NCBI GenBank assembly: GCA_015183035.1 | Contig: JACZZP010000006.1 | Coordinates: 2,356,001-2,420,000, forward strand | Reading direction: 5' to 3' | Source of the DNA: Meloidogyne chitwoodi | Lineage: Eukaryota > Nematoda > Chromadorea > Rhabditida > Meloidogynidae | DNA: 64,000 bases | In this document: positions 22,198 through 32,589 of the stretch, piece after piece | How the letters are laid out: every line of letters starts with the position of its first letter | How positions within the stretch are numbered: the stretch's first letter is position 1 | Notes under the pieces: model-generated | What the model was told of the DNA's origin: nothing | Seen by the model: only the letters and a program-made list of their open reading frames with translations | Database searches by the model: none | Position numbers and translations under genes: made by a program

Positions 22198-22810
22198 ACG
22201 CTAACGGCGGTGGTACCTGGGTCTATGTTTTTGGACACGCTAACGGCGGTGGTACCTGGGTCTATGTTTTTGGACACGCTAACGGCGGTGGTACCTGGGT
22301 CTAGGTTTTTGGACACGCTAACGGCGGTGGTACCTGGGTCTAGGTTCTTGGACACGCTAACGGCGGTGGTACCTGGGTCTAGGTTCTTGGACACGCTAAC
22401 GGCGGTGGTACCTGGGTCTAGGTTCTTGGACACGCTAACGGCGGTGGTACCTGGGTCTAGGTTCTTGGACACGCTAACGGCGGTGGTACCTGGGTCTAGG
22501 TTCTTGGACACGCTAACGGCGGTGGTACCTGGGTCTAGGTTTTCGGACTTAGGCTTAGGAGCTACGCTAACGGCGGTGGATCTCGGAACTTAGGCTTAGG
22601 AGCTACGCTAACGGCGGTGGATCTCGGAACTTAGGCTTAGGAGCTACGCTAACGGCGGTGGATCTCGGAACTTAGGCTTAGGAGCTACGCTAACGGCGGT
22701 GGATCTCGGAACTTAGGCTTAGGAGCTACGCTAACGGCGGTGGATCTCGGAACTTAGGCTTAGGAGCTACGCTAACGGCGGTGGATCTCGGAACTTAGGC
22801 TTAGGAGCTA
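22198..22810. repeat. composite minisatellite, 39-bp x9 then 41-bp x6, shared core, telomere-like hexamers
   Basis: Two head-to-tail blocks. Block 1 has nine copies of a 39-nt unit (acgctaacggcggtgg plus tacctgggtctaggtt and spacer). Block 2 has six copies of a 41-nt unit with the same 16-nt start followed by atctcgg and then aacttaggcttaggagct. Units within a block are almost identical, implying recent homogenisation. The strong G+C content contrasts with the A+T-rich surroundings. The 41-nt unit contains ttaggcttagg, that is the nematode telomere hexamer TTAGGC followed by TTAGG. The long open frames crossing block 1 on both strands result from a period divisible by three and are not taken as genes. 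Confidence 0.95.
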
Positions 22811-23420
22811 CGCTACAGTGTTGGTCTAGGAGCTTATTTTGTTGCTGAGAAAAGATTTTTTTGCTAAAATTTTAAAAATATTTTTATTTATTTAATTTTT
22901 CTTTTAATTTATTTAATTTTTTTAAAATACTTGTCAATTGCCTTATTTTGATTCTGATGGTGTGTAGTCATTGCTGGAGAAGTGATACGTAATAGAAGCC
23001 AATATTCTTCTTCATATAATACTTTGGTTGAACATTCCAAAAAGCTTGGAATGGGAGGACAAAAATTTTGGATTTTTCGATATGAAATGAGCCAGGTTTA
23101 TTTTTTAAAATTTAATGATTTTAAACAAGTATTGTTTTGAAGGTTATACTCTTTAGTATTGACCAATTTGCCGTTTTTTTTGTAATGGCTTCTTCAAGTG
23201 CAAATACTTGAATTCTTTGTGCATTACCTATTCAATTACGACCTGTGTTAGACGAATGTTCTCAAATTGTGAAAGAAGTTGCAAATGGACAAGTACCACA
23301 AATTGTTGGACAAAGCCCTCGACGTTCAAAGTTTTCTTTTTTTATATATTTAAGTTTGATTTACGCTGTTCAAAGAGTTTTAATTTTATTTAGATTATAA
23401 ATCATTTTTTAAATACTGTC

Positions 23421-23498
23421 ATTAGAGTTCGTTGTGGTGTAGTTGGAAAACTCCTTGCTTACTACTGAAAGTGAGTGGGTTCGAACCATATTGGTGGT
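23421..23498 (+). tRNA. tRNA-like locus 5 (degenerate)
   Basis: ttgtggtgtagttggaaaac gives an A box, and gtgggttcgaaccatat a B box with a weak T-stem. No closed cloverleaf. It sits in an intron-like gap of the decayed gene. Confidence 0.35.
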
Positions 23499-24110
23499 TA
23501 TTAATTTTAAAGTATTTTTAAAAAATTCCCCGTCGATCTAAAAATATTAAACTTTTAATATTGGCTCTTTTATATTGTTTTTATTAATTTTATATCTTAA
23601 ATAAATTTATTTGCTACTTTTATCATAGTTTAAAATTGTAATTTATGTTATCATTTAATTGCTTTATTTTTTTAATTTAAAAGTTTAGAAAATATATAAT
23701 AAAAATGGGAGAAGTAAAAAATTTAATAAAGCGTGAACGAGAAGCTACTGACAATGAATAAATAAGAGAAGTTGGAGCTGAAGAGTCTGTTGCTGTTCAA
23801 GGTTTTGAATTTTAAAGTTTTTATTAATATTTTAAGTTCTAAAATAGATTCTAAAAAATTTTTTGTTTTTTTTTCGAGAAGGCAATGCTTTAGTGACTAA
23901 TTTGGGGTTGTATGAAAAAATTTTTTGAATTTGTCCGGGAGCTTTAAAGAATAGGCTATTTTTTTAAATGTGGATTGCCTTGCGATTCGGTCTCTTTTAA
24001 GAAATTTTTCTAATAAAAATAATTTAAGAAAGTGCTCTACTCTCATTGTATCTCGACTTCGCTCCCATCAACGTACTCTACAATTGGAGCAGAATAAGCT
24101 CAATGAAATC

Positions 24111-26043
24111 TAAAAACAAAATTAAAGAAAAAGAATAATGGATAATAAAATTGTTTTATAATATAGAGTATTTATTTTGATCTTTTATTTTTTATTTATA
24201 TTGAAAATCAAAAAATTGTGTTTCGTATATTGATTTTTATCGATTTTAAAAAATTAAGTAAATGAATTCAATCGAAATACCGTATGATAAAGAAATATTT
24301 TATATTTAGCCATTTGCATTGAAACGGCATTTACCAAAATTAATAAATTATAAACAGTCGTTTCAGTGCAAAATTAGATTTTAATAAAACATGTTTCTTA
24401 CTGTAATTCCCCATAATTTTTGAAACAAGAGAATTTTTCTGATTTATTTTGTACGATTTTCCTGATTCATAGCTTATTCGATTCAATCGCAGAGAAACTC
24501 GCCAAGAAAACTCGTCCGTGGGAGAAAACTCGTCCGTGGATGAAAAAAACGTCAGCGGATGAAAAAACGTCCGTGAAAGTTTTGGCGTTTTTTGCCATTT
24601 TTTAGTATTGGTTTAGACCTAATATCTCAATCTAAAATGTCGTACAGATTTTTTAACTACCGATTTAAAAAAATGTCTAATCTTTAATTTAAGACAAAAT
24701 TTAGAGTTTTTATGAAGATTTAAAAAATTTAGTTCCAAATCAAAGTTTGAGTGAGGTCTTTGTCATTTATGGTTATACCGATTTTTTTGAGATTTTTCTA
24801 CGTGTTAGATTCAGCCGAGACATCTTTCATTCGAAAGAGCTCGAAAATGTGAATTGAATGAGCTGTGTAAGAAAAAAATTCTGTTATATGAAAGTCGACA
24901 AAAATGCACTTGAACGTCTAGCTGTAACAAAAAAACATCCTATTTATAATACAGTATATTCATTAATCCATATTATCGGCTGACATGAAACGTCCTTTTT
25001 CGAAAATTAAGCTGCGAATAATTAAAACAATTATACATAGAAAATTTGAGAAATAGTATAAGCGAGAGAAGGAAGGATAATTGTTTAATGTCAAAGTGTA
25101 AAAATTTAATGTTTACATAATATCAAATTTAATATTATTAAAAAAGGTTCAATAATAGTTCTGTTTCAAAAGGGTCAACACCTTTCTATCACAAATTTCC
25201 TATAATTTTTTAATTTTCTGTAGCTTATATCTCGACTTCTATAATAAACTTGTAATAACTGAAAAGCTATTTCGATTTAGCTTTTAGAGCTCTTTCGAAT
25301 GTTATCTTAATCGATCAGATCTGACTTTGAATAAAAAAACCCCTATACTACAGTATACTCATCCCTCATGTTATCGGCTGACACTGAAGCGTCCTTTATC
25401 GAAAATTAATTAAATGACAAATTGTCCAAAAATAAATAAAAATGCCAAAGTGTTAAAAAAAGCCTAAAATTCAAATAAATTAATAAGCAAAATTAACAAA
25501 AATCGAGAAAATAACGTAAAAAAGGCGATAAACTATAAAAATAATTAAATCAAGTGTAAAAATAAAATTATAACAGCCATATTAAAATTATGTAGTGGAT
25601 TAAAGAGAGAAATGAGAGCCATTTTTGGCATTTTTCTTTAAAAAAAAAAAGAAAAGATTAATTTAAACAAATTTAATTATTAGAAAATAAAATATATTCT
25701 CTTATTAATAAAGAAGATTTTACCAAGAAAATAAAAAAAATGCAAAAATTAAAAAAAATAAAAAGAAAATGTAGATTGTGTTCAAGGAGAGCTTTGGTGT
25801 ATTAGCCAACAGAAAAATTGAGTTGTAACTTTTAATGAATATAAAAATTAAAAATTCTTTTTTTAATTAGTACATTAATAATATTAAAATATATTTATAA
25901 TAAATAAATTCATTGAAAATTAAAAAAATTAATTAATTATTTTAAACAATTTTTATTATTATTTTTAGTGTTTAAAAATAAATTTACAAATATAATATTG
26001 TATTTTTAGTTGTAATAATTATTTTATTTTTAATTTTATAAAG
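24111..26043. other. gene-free interval with old direct repeats
   Basis: I see no gene. A segment at about 24950-25011 (acagtatattcattaatcca and onwards) recurs diverged at 25349-25410, both containing ttatcggctgaca and cgtcctttwtcgaaaattaa, 399 nt apart. A small cluster of cgtccgtgg-type short repeats lies at 24495-24580. These look like remnants of a decayed mobile or satellite sequence. Confidence 0.5.
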
Positions 26044-26517
26044 ATGACAAATTTAAAAATTGGTAAGCTTTTTTAAATTAAATTTAAAAAAATTATTTTT
26101 TAATTTTAGTAACATTTTCAATTTATCTATTTTTATTAATTAATTATTCAACAAATTATGGACGTAGTATTTATAAAGTTAAATCATCAAATAATAATTT
26201 AAAATTAAAAAAAGAAAAAATATGTAAAGTAAGCTTTTTAAATTTAAAATTTAAAATTAAAATATTTAAATTAAAAAAAGGCTTATTCAAATCAAAATTT
26301 ACACGTTTTAATGGACAGAATTTGTCATTTATGTCATGAAATGTTTTCTTATTCAATGCCTAATTTTAGGGCAGAATGTTCAGAAAATTGTTATAAAAAT
26401 TTAAAATTTAAAAATTGTTTAAATATGTTTTCTGTTTTGCCTAAAAATAACAAAAATAATAATTTAAGTAAATATTTAATTGATGAAGATGATGAAAATG
26501 AAGAAGAAAATAATTAA
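26044..26517 (+). CDS. ion transport peptide / crustacean hyperglycaemic hormone-like neurohormone
   Basis: Exons 26044-26062, 26110-26228 and 26281-26517 give 124 codons plus stop. A hydrophobic N-terminal segment (VTFSIYLFLLINYSTNYG) can serve as a signal peptide. The mature part has six cysteines spaced as in the CHH/ITP superfamily: ICK, then 13 residues, RICHLCHEMF (C-x2-C), then ECSENC (C-x3-C), and a last Cys eight residues later (NLKFKNC). The DRIC/LCHEMF and C-x3-C-x8-C pattern matches arthropod ITP (DRICEDCYNLF, CRSDCF, YFKGC). In arthropods these peptides regulate ion transport, glucose and moulting. Function in nematodes is not inferred here. The C-terminal acidic run (DEDDENEEENN) is unusual. 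No clear dibasic site precedes the domain except in the Lys-rich LKLKKEK segment. Confidence 0.75.
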
Positions 26518-26683
26518 AATTTAAAAAATAATTTCAACAAAAAAGAGAAGGGTAAAAAATTTTTTTTAATAATTTTCTAACGCTAGAAATTTCTAATTTT
26601 TTTATTTACTCTCAAAATTATCTATAAATATTCCAAATTTGTATAAATAATTTTAACACACAATTTTTTTAATCAAAAAAAAA

Positions 26684-29299
26684 TTAAATAATAATAAAAT
26701 TATTTAAAAATAATTTCAACAAAAAAGAAAATATTAAAGCAATTAAAATCCAAAATAAAATTAAAGACAAACCTGAAGAATTTTCCAAACTTGATTTTTG
26801 TGTTTGATTATTTTCATCATTTGGATTTTTTTCCCATTTTAAAAGTTTTGAGCGCATATAAAATTTAGAAACTTCAACAATTCGAACATACGCCCATTTT
26901 CCTAATAATGATTTTTCTTCAGTTTTTTCAAATGGATCTGGTACTAAAATGTGTTCTAAAAATAATTTATTTAATTTAAAAAAATTAAAATAAAAATAAT
27001 ACCATAACATTTATTATGTCCAACATAACTTTTTCCATCAGAAGCTAATTCACATATTAAAACCCAATATTCTTTTCCTATTCTATCTTTGTCATAACGA
27101 TGATAAGAATGAAAAAGTTTGGTCATTTTTAAAGTACGTCTACGGGACTAAATTAATAAAAAAATTAAAAAAATTTTTTTAAAGTTGAGATGTTCCCTAA
27201 GCAGTAAAAGTAAGGGTAAAGGAACAAAAAATTATTTTTTTTCATTTTTCAAAAATGGTATGGACGTTCCCCTTAGTTAATCCCTCTCTAATTAAATAAA
27301 AATAAACCTCAATTGTATTAATTTTTTTTAAACGAGCTGCTGGCGTTCCCGGACGAGGATAAAATTGATTAATAAAAAGACTTGGAAATTTGTATAATTT
27401 AACCAATTCCATACTTTCTTCAAAATCGTCTTCAGTTTCTGTTGGAAAAGCACAAATAAAATCTGTAGCAATATAAATATCTGGTACTCTAAAAATAAAA
27501 ATTTTTCATTAAATTAATGCTTGGGAAAATGTTTGCCGGGTGATGGAATCGAACCTAATGGAAATTTCACCCAACTAAGAGCACAACCGCCTAAACCACA
27601 AACCAACTTATGTTAAATAATTTTTATTTACTCATATACTTTCGAAAATTAAATAAATAAAAATTAAAAAATAATTAAAGAACCGAAACTAAAAAATATT
27701 TAAAAAAACCTTAATTACATACTTTTCAATCATATAATCAACAATTTGACAAAAATGTTCTTTTGTATATTCCCTTTTCATATCACTTAATACTGCATTA
27801 CTTCCAGATTGAACAGGAATGTGTAAAAATGAATAAACTTTTGGATGATTTAATATTTGTGAAATTTCTTCCAAATGATCGAGAATATAAGGAGGATTTG
27901 TCATTCCCATTCTCATCTTTTTTTAAAAATAAAAATTAAATAAATAAAATTAAAAGAATACCATACAACCATCAGGAATTATTTGAACAATTGCTTCAAG
28001 TAAATCAGGAATTATCATATCAAAATCTCTTCCCCAAGCACCCAAATCTTCTGAAGTTAACCATAATTCTCGACAACCCTGTTCTGTTAATGCTCTTTTT
28101 GCTTGTTCTACTAAAGCATTTAAAGGAAAACTTTTTAGATCTCCTCTGGCAGCCTTAAAATTATTATTTTAAATTTTTTAAATTAAAAAACCTTTGTTTT
28201 ACAATAAGTACAATGATTTAAACAGCCACTATTAATTGCAAGAATTTCAATAAATTGATTTCTTCCTAAAAAAGAGAAAAGAATATTTTTTTAATATAGA
28301 AAGAGAAGAATTAAAGTTTAGCCCCGAGCAGGCATCGAACCTGCCACCTTCCCATACACATAATCGGGGGCTCTACCGACTGAGCTAGTGAGACGACATT
28401 ATGGTTTTCTCTTTTAATATATTTTATACTCCCACTTAAGCGTTCTAATTGCTAGCAACCTCCTTACAAGAAGGACATAATGTTCCTTAAGTTTAAATAT
28501 AACAAACTCATTTTTGGAAGATTAAGATCCATCATAATCTTTGCTGATTTATTTTGTCTTGAAAGAAATTTGACATTATTTCCTTTTAAAGTTTCTTCAA
28601 CAACATTAACAATTTTATCAATTTGTTGAACACCAATAACGCTAACATCTTTTAACCAATCAATTGTTGGTTCTCCCTAAAAATTATTCTTAAAAAATAC
28701 TTTTAAAAAATAAAGTTAAACCTGAGGAACACATCCAGCAACAACAACTCTTTTCATTTTAGCTTTAGCTTCTTTAACCTGATTTTCTAACATTGTTTCT
28801 GATGGGGTTTTAACTGTACCTTTAAAAATAAAAATCTTTATTTATTTAAATTAAAAAAACAGACAGCTATTTAAAAGCCATATATCTGCCATTTCTTTTT
28901 CTGAAGTAATTTTAAATCCAGCTCCTAATAAAAGACCTGCCATATATTCAGAATCTGAGTTATTATGTGAACATCCCCAAGTTCGTAAATAAACAATTTT
29001 ATCTTTAAAAAATGTATTAAAATTCCAAAATGTTAGCTAAACATAAATTAAACTCCCACATATTTATTTAATTAAACAGAACCCAAGGATAAATAATCTT
29101 TAAAAAACCTAAAAAACTCACTCCAAGGAAGCATACTCTCCAAACCATTTTCTTCTAGATGTTCATCATCGTTAGCTGGTTTTATTTTCCTTCTAGTTTT
29201 AATATTAAAAAATGAATCAAATTTGCCTTTAACCAAACCATTTTGCTTATTTTTATTAAGAGAAATTCCTCCTTCAATTGAATCTTCAATATCTAACAT
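26684..29299 (-). CDS. CDKAL1: CDKAL1, tRNA-A37 methylthiotransferase
   Basis: Ten exons (29299-29122, 29002-28865, 28819-28722, 28676-28508, 28265-28192, 28153-27962, 27916-27723, 27488-27308, 27147-27003, 26955-26684) give 546 codons plus stop, against 579 in human. CDKAL1 adds a methylthio group to t6A37 of tRNA-Lys(UUU). The N-terminal MTTase domain contains [16 protein letters not shown], and the radical-SAM cluster motif is CLNHCTYC (C-x3-C-x2-C). [27 protein letters not shown] and a C-terminal TRAM-like part follow. The protein ends in a hydrophobic segment, a tail anchor as in vertebrate CDKAL1, placing it at the ER. Introns 4 (28507-28266) and 7 (27722-27489) each contain a tRNA-like locus in the sense direction. 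The start at 29299 is the second in-frame ATG; an upstream one at 29359 would add a hydrophobic leader and is less likely. Confidence 0.95.
27530..27612 (-). tRNA. tRNA-like locus 6 (degenerate), in CDKAL1 intron 7
   Basis: On the minus strand it has an A-box-like gtggtttaggcggttgtgc and B-box aggttcgattcc, spaced as in a tRNA with a long variable arm. The acceptor ends do not pair convincingly. Sense orientation within the host intron. Confidence 0.4.
28321..28394 (-). tRNA. tRNA-like locus 7, in CDKAL1 intron 4
   Basis: Best formed of the set: 74 nt, D-arm tagctcagtcggtagagc (perfect A box) and a perfect 5-bp T-stem in gcaggttcgatgcctgc. The acceptor stem has at least two mismatches and the anticodon stem is not closed, so I would not assign an anticodon. 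Possibly a recently derived tRNA pseudogene. Confidence 0.5.
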
Positions 29300-29612
29300 T
29301 TCTTTTCTTTTAAATAAATTAAATTTAATTAAAAAAATAAAAAATATTTGAACAAACAAACTTTCAAAATAAAAATAGATAATAAATAAACAATTTTATT
29401 TCTCACTAAACTAATTAAAAATATCGGACTTAAATAAAAAATAATAAAAATAAATTTTTAAGCAATTTGTGCACAAATTGAAGTGAGCGAAACAAACTTT
29501 CCATCAATATGAGGTTGTCATTTTTCAAAAAACCTTTTTTTAATTATTTAGAATCGTCTATACCAAAAGAAGCGTCCGAAAACTAAAATTAATTAATTAA
29601 AATTATAAAGTC

Positions 29613-30667
29613 TTAAAATATATTTTTTAAATTATTATTTACTATGTTAGGTCCTCTTATCGAAATTTGACTATCAATTGCTTCAAAAAGTTCAGGCGGA
29701 GAAGGAACACGTCTAAAAATGAAAATTAAATATAAGTTAGAAAAATTAAATAAAAATACCCGCTCTCCAATTTTGACCAAATCCTTTCATTGCCCAAATA
29801 AATTTCAAAAGCCCCTGTTGATTGAAGCATTCTATTAAAATAAAATTAATTTCAAAAAAATATTAAAAAAAATTCAAACCCTTCAATAGCATTGGAAAAC
29901 AAAAAAACCATAATAGATGCCGACACTTTATTAGTAACCATCCATTGAAAGAATCTTGGAGTTTGAATTCCAAGAGAAGGGAATGGATCTCTTCCCATAA
30001 TTATACAAATAATTAAAGCAATTTTTGTAAAGCCTAGCAACTAAAAAAGAAAATTAATTAAAAATTTATTTTTAGAAAATAGCACATCACAAAAACAAAT
30101 TTTCAGAGCTAGTTAAACAGAATAAAGAAGGCGAAACTTAAAAAGTTTCATATAAAACAGGCCAATAAATACAAACAGGAATAACCCCAAAATCAAGTTC
30201 TAAAGAAAATATTTTTTAAACCTGTGAAGCTAATCCTTTAGCAATTCCAGGTGAATAATTTTCTCCATTAACATCAATCCCTGGATATTTATCTCTGAGA
30301 ATTTGAGCAAATTGTTCATAAGCTTGTCTATACCCACAAGATACACTAAATTAAAATTAGGTAAAAATATTCTTAAAAAATACCAAAATGAAAATTTCAC
30401 AGGAGGCATATCAATTGGAGGTTTAAAAGCTGCTCCTTTCGGTTTTTCTCTTGTTGGTTCTCTAATTTTCAATTCATCATCTAGCTGAGCTTCTTCAGAA
30501 TATTTAAATGATGGTTCTTCCTCATTTACTTGATCAAATTGATTAAATGAATCTTTGTGTTCATTGTTTTCTTCGTCCTCTTTTAATTTTGAATTTTCAT
30601 TACTTAAAACTTCATAAATTGAAATAATTGTAGTAGTTGCTAATAATATTACAAATATTTTTTCCAT
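29613..30667 (-). CDS. selt-1: selenoprotein-T-like thioredoxin-fold protein (cysteine form)
   Basis: Exons 30667-30384, 30345-30222, 30040-29880, 29831-29760 and 29712-29613 give 246 codons plus stop. A signal-anchor N-terminus and an acidic, low-complexity linker precede the Rdx domain. The redox motif is formed across the first splice junction: KFSFCVSCGYRQAYEQF, where vertebrate SELENOT has CVSUGYR. Cysteine replaces selenocysteine, as in other nematode homologues, so no SECIS element is needed. Later segments (LGIQTPRFFQWMVTNK, GAFEIYLGNERIWSKLESG and RVPSPPEL) match SELENOT, an ER membrane oxidoreductase. It lies 314 nt upstream of CDKAL1 on the same strand. Confidence 0.92.
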
Positions 30668-31350
30668 AACTAAAAATATAAAGCTTTATGAAGATTATAA
30701 ATATGGAGGCAGACGAGTAGATTTTTTAAGTAAATAAAAATAAAAAAAGTTAGCGACAAAACGGCTTGAACTAAAAGGTGAAACTGTCAGCTTTCTCCGA
30801 AACGGGCCATTTCAGTACTGCCACTTCAGTACCGCCATTTCAGTCCCAGGCAAAGGGGGTTATTTCAGTACCAGTGTTTTTCCAAAATTTAAGTATTTTC
30901 TTGATGAACCATACAAAAATTGAATAAATATTATAAAACAAGTAAAATAAGTTTCGAAAAATGAAGAAAGAAGAGTAAAGTGAAGAAAAAACCACTTTTT
31001 CACTACAAAAACATTTTGGTAGTACTGGGACTGAACTGGCGGTACTGAAGTGACCCCAACCCAGCTTTCTCTACAAGTTAGACAAAGAAATAAAAAATAT
31101 AATGACTATAGAACAAAAGAAAATAGTTTAAGAGCTTCGAATTAAAATAAGGAAAATCGATAACACACTCTTTACGTTTTTCTTTTCATTTCCTTCACTT
31201 CTACTGTTATTTAAAAAAATTTTTTACAAAATAATCATTTTAAATTCTGTCAATATCTTTGATTTTCTAAAAATCCCGTGTTTGTAACAACCAAGTGGAG
31301 AAACATGTTTTAAATAGTTAATAAATTTAACTATTTTTATCATCTAATAA
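30668..31350. other. intergenic with foldback repeat and copy B promoter
   Basis: Divergent interval between selt-1 and coiled-coil copy B. It holds the inverted repeat at 30820-31053. The part from about 31070 to 31350 resembles, in diverged form, the 5' flank of copies C and E. Confidence 0.5.
30820..31053. mobile_element. foldback element with cttcagtaccgcca arms
   Basis: The arm at 30820-30849 (ccacttcagtaccgccattt and following) is the reverse complement of 31022-31053 with few mismatches. Extra copies of the ttcagtac-gccat motif occur within the left side. About 170 nt of loop, no open frame. Fits a small non-autonomous inverted-repeat element. Confidence 0.6.
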
Positions 31351-32382
31351 ATGATTTCTGTAAACAACAAAAAAGTTAAAATTATCAAACGAATGACTAC
31401 TCGTCGTCTAAATCGCCTTATATTTGGTCATTGTGTTCGTATCAAATCAAATTGGCAAAAACCTTTTGAAGGGATATTCAGCAATACAACACATCGTTTT
31501 AAGAAACAATTGAAGATGTCGGAAGTAAAATGTAGAGATGGTTATTTGATTCATCCAAATGAGTGTAACAAAGTTTTGGTTTACAGTGTTAGTTTTTTTT
31601 AAAAATCTCCTGATTTTTGCGTGAATTTTGCGCGACACAAAATTTTTTATTTTTTATATATGTTATAATTTAAGCTTCGGTTTTTGGTATACAATTCATC
31701 AACTTATTTCAGAACTTTAGCATGGGAGAAAATTTCGAGCAGCAAGTTTTACGACTTTTCGAAAATTTACAAAATCAAATAAATACGAATTTTACAACTT
31801 CGCAAAATCAAATGAATGCGAATTTTACTAATTTGCAAAATCAAATTAATGCGAATTTTACTAATTTTCAACTACAGCTGCAGCAGCAAATAAACCATCA
31901 TTTTATAAATATAAATCATCAATTAGATGAACTTGACAATGATATCATCAATATCAATGCGACTCTGACGGACGTAAGTATTACATACTTTAGATTTTTT
32001 ATAGTTTTAAATATATTTTTTGAAATCATGTATACTTGGTTTATTTTAGATAGTCCCTAAGGTAGACACACTCTACGCTTTGTACATGGCACAACAACAG
32101 CCACAACAAAATGGTAAAAACTAGTTTGTTTTCTTTTACCTTTGAAAAGGATAATCAATTTTAATTAATCTGATTGTTCCACATTGGTCCTTTATCCAAC
32201 TAGGTTCAGATCGGTTTCTTTGAAGAGTTTATTGAGAACTAAATGTCACAATTAATTTTAAATGAATTTCAGCTGCTGCTGCCGTACAAAATGCTGTCCC
32301 TAATGCACATCCCAATGCAAATGGCCCTGAAGCATTGAATGGTGGTAACAACGACGAAAATGGTTCTAGTGATGAAAATTAG
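31351..32382 (+). CDS. coiled-coil repeat family, copy B
   Basis: Four exons, 31351-31587, 31713-31973, 32050-32113 and 32273-32382, give 223 codons plus stop with intron phases 0, 0, 1. Exon 1 is basic (KIIKRMTTRRLNRLIFGHC, then FEGIFSNTTHRFKKQ and KCRDGYLIHPN) and shares about 85 percent of residues with exon 1 of copy E. Exon 2 encodes a coil made of 11-residue repeats (QNQINTNFTTS, QNQMNANFTNL, QNQINANFTNF), an 11/3 hendecad pattern. Exon 3 is short and ends QQQPQQNG at the splice. Exon 4 is an Ala/Asn/Gly tail (NGPEALNGGNNDENGSSDEN). No signal peptide or membrane segment. Function unknown; oligomerisation through the coil is inferred. An alternative is that exons 2-4 form a separate trans-spliced gene starting at ATG 31722. 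Confidence 0.7.
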
Positions 32383-32589
32383 AAATGAAAATTTTTGAGA
32401 ATAGAAAGTTGTTTTTATTTTTCATATGTTTAATTAATAAATTATTTTTCAAATTAAATAAATATTTTATTGACTAAAAGTTTGAAATTTAGATTAATAT
32501 ATTTAAACTCGTCCCTCAAATTTTCTGTCTTTTTTGACATTCTAAACCTTTATCGAAACAAAAATGTATTCTTTAAAATAAGTTTAGTC

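Larger units (their letters stand above)
21846..24110 (+). pseudogene. decayed multi-exon gene of unknown identity
   Basis: Exon-like pieces on the plus strand: about 21846-21932 (AKRREENAKRQGKKLHIYL), 21982-22100 (KWGAVQFEKYLK, then a frameshift and stop), 22968-23096 (IAGEVIRNRSQYSSSYN, then KKLGMGGQKFWIFRYEM), 23140-23205, 23230-23330 (IQLRPVLDECSQIVKEVANG) and 23705-23810 (MGEVKNLIKREREATDNE with an in-frame TAA). Several are flanked by plausible splice sites, so they descend from a real gene, but stops and frameshifts prevent translation. I do not recognise the parent. The composite minisatellite sits where an intron would be, and tRNA-like locus 5 lies in another intron-like gap. Confidence 0.5.

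Noticed and set aside
22179..22593. Repetitive ORFs on both strands of the 39-bp array as a repeat protein gene
   Set aside because: Open only because the unit length is divisible by three; no start context, splice signals or neighbouring exons support translation.
28321..28394. Functional tRNA gene with an assignable anticodon
   Set aside because: D-arm and T-arm are good, but acceptor and anticodon stems do not close. Listed as tRNA-like only.
29300..29359. Upstream ATG of CDKAL1 adding a hydrophobic leader
   Set aside because: The extra 20 residues are Phe/Ile/Lys-rich as expected from non-coding sequence, and CDKAL1 is tail-anchored without a signal peptide.
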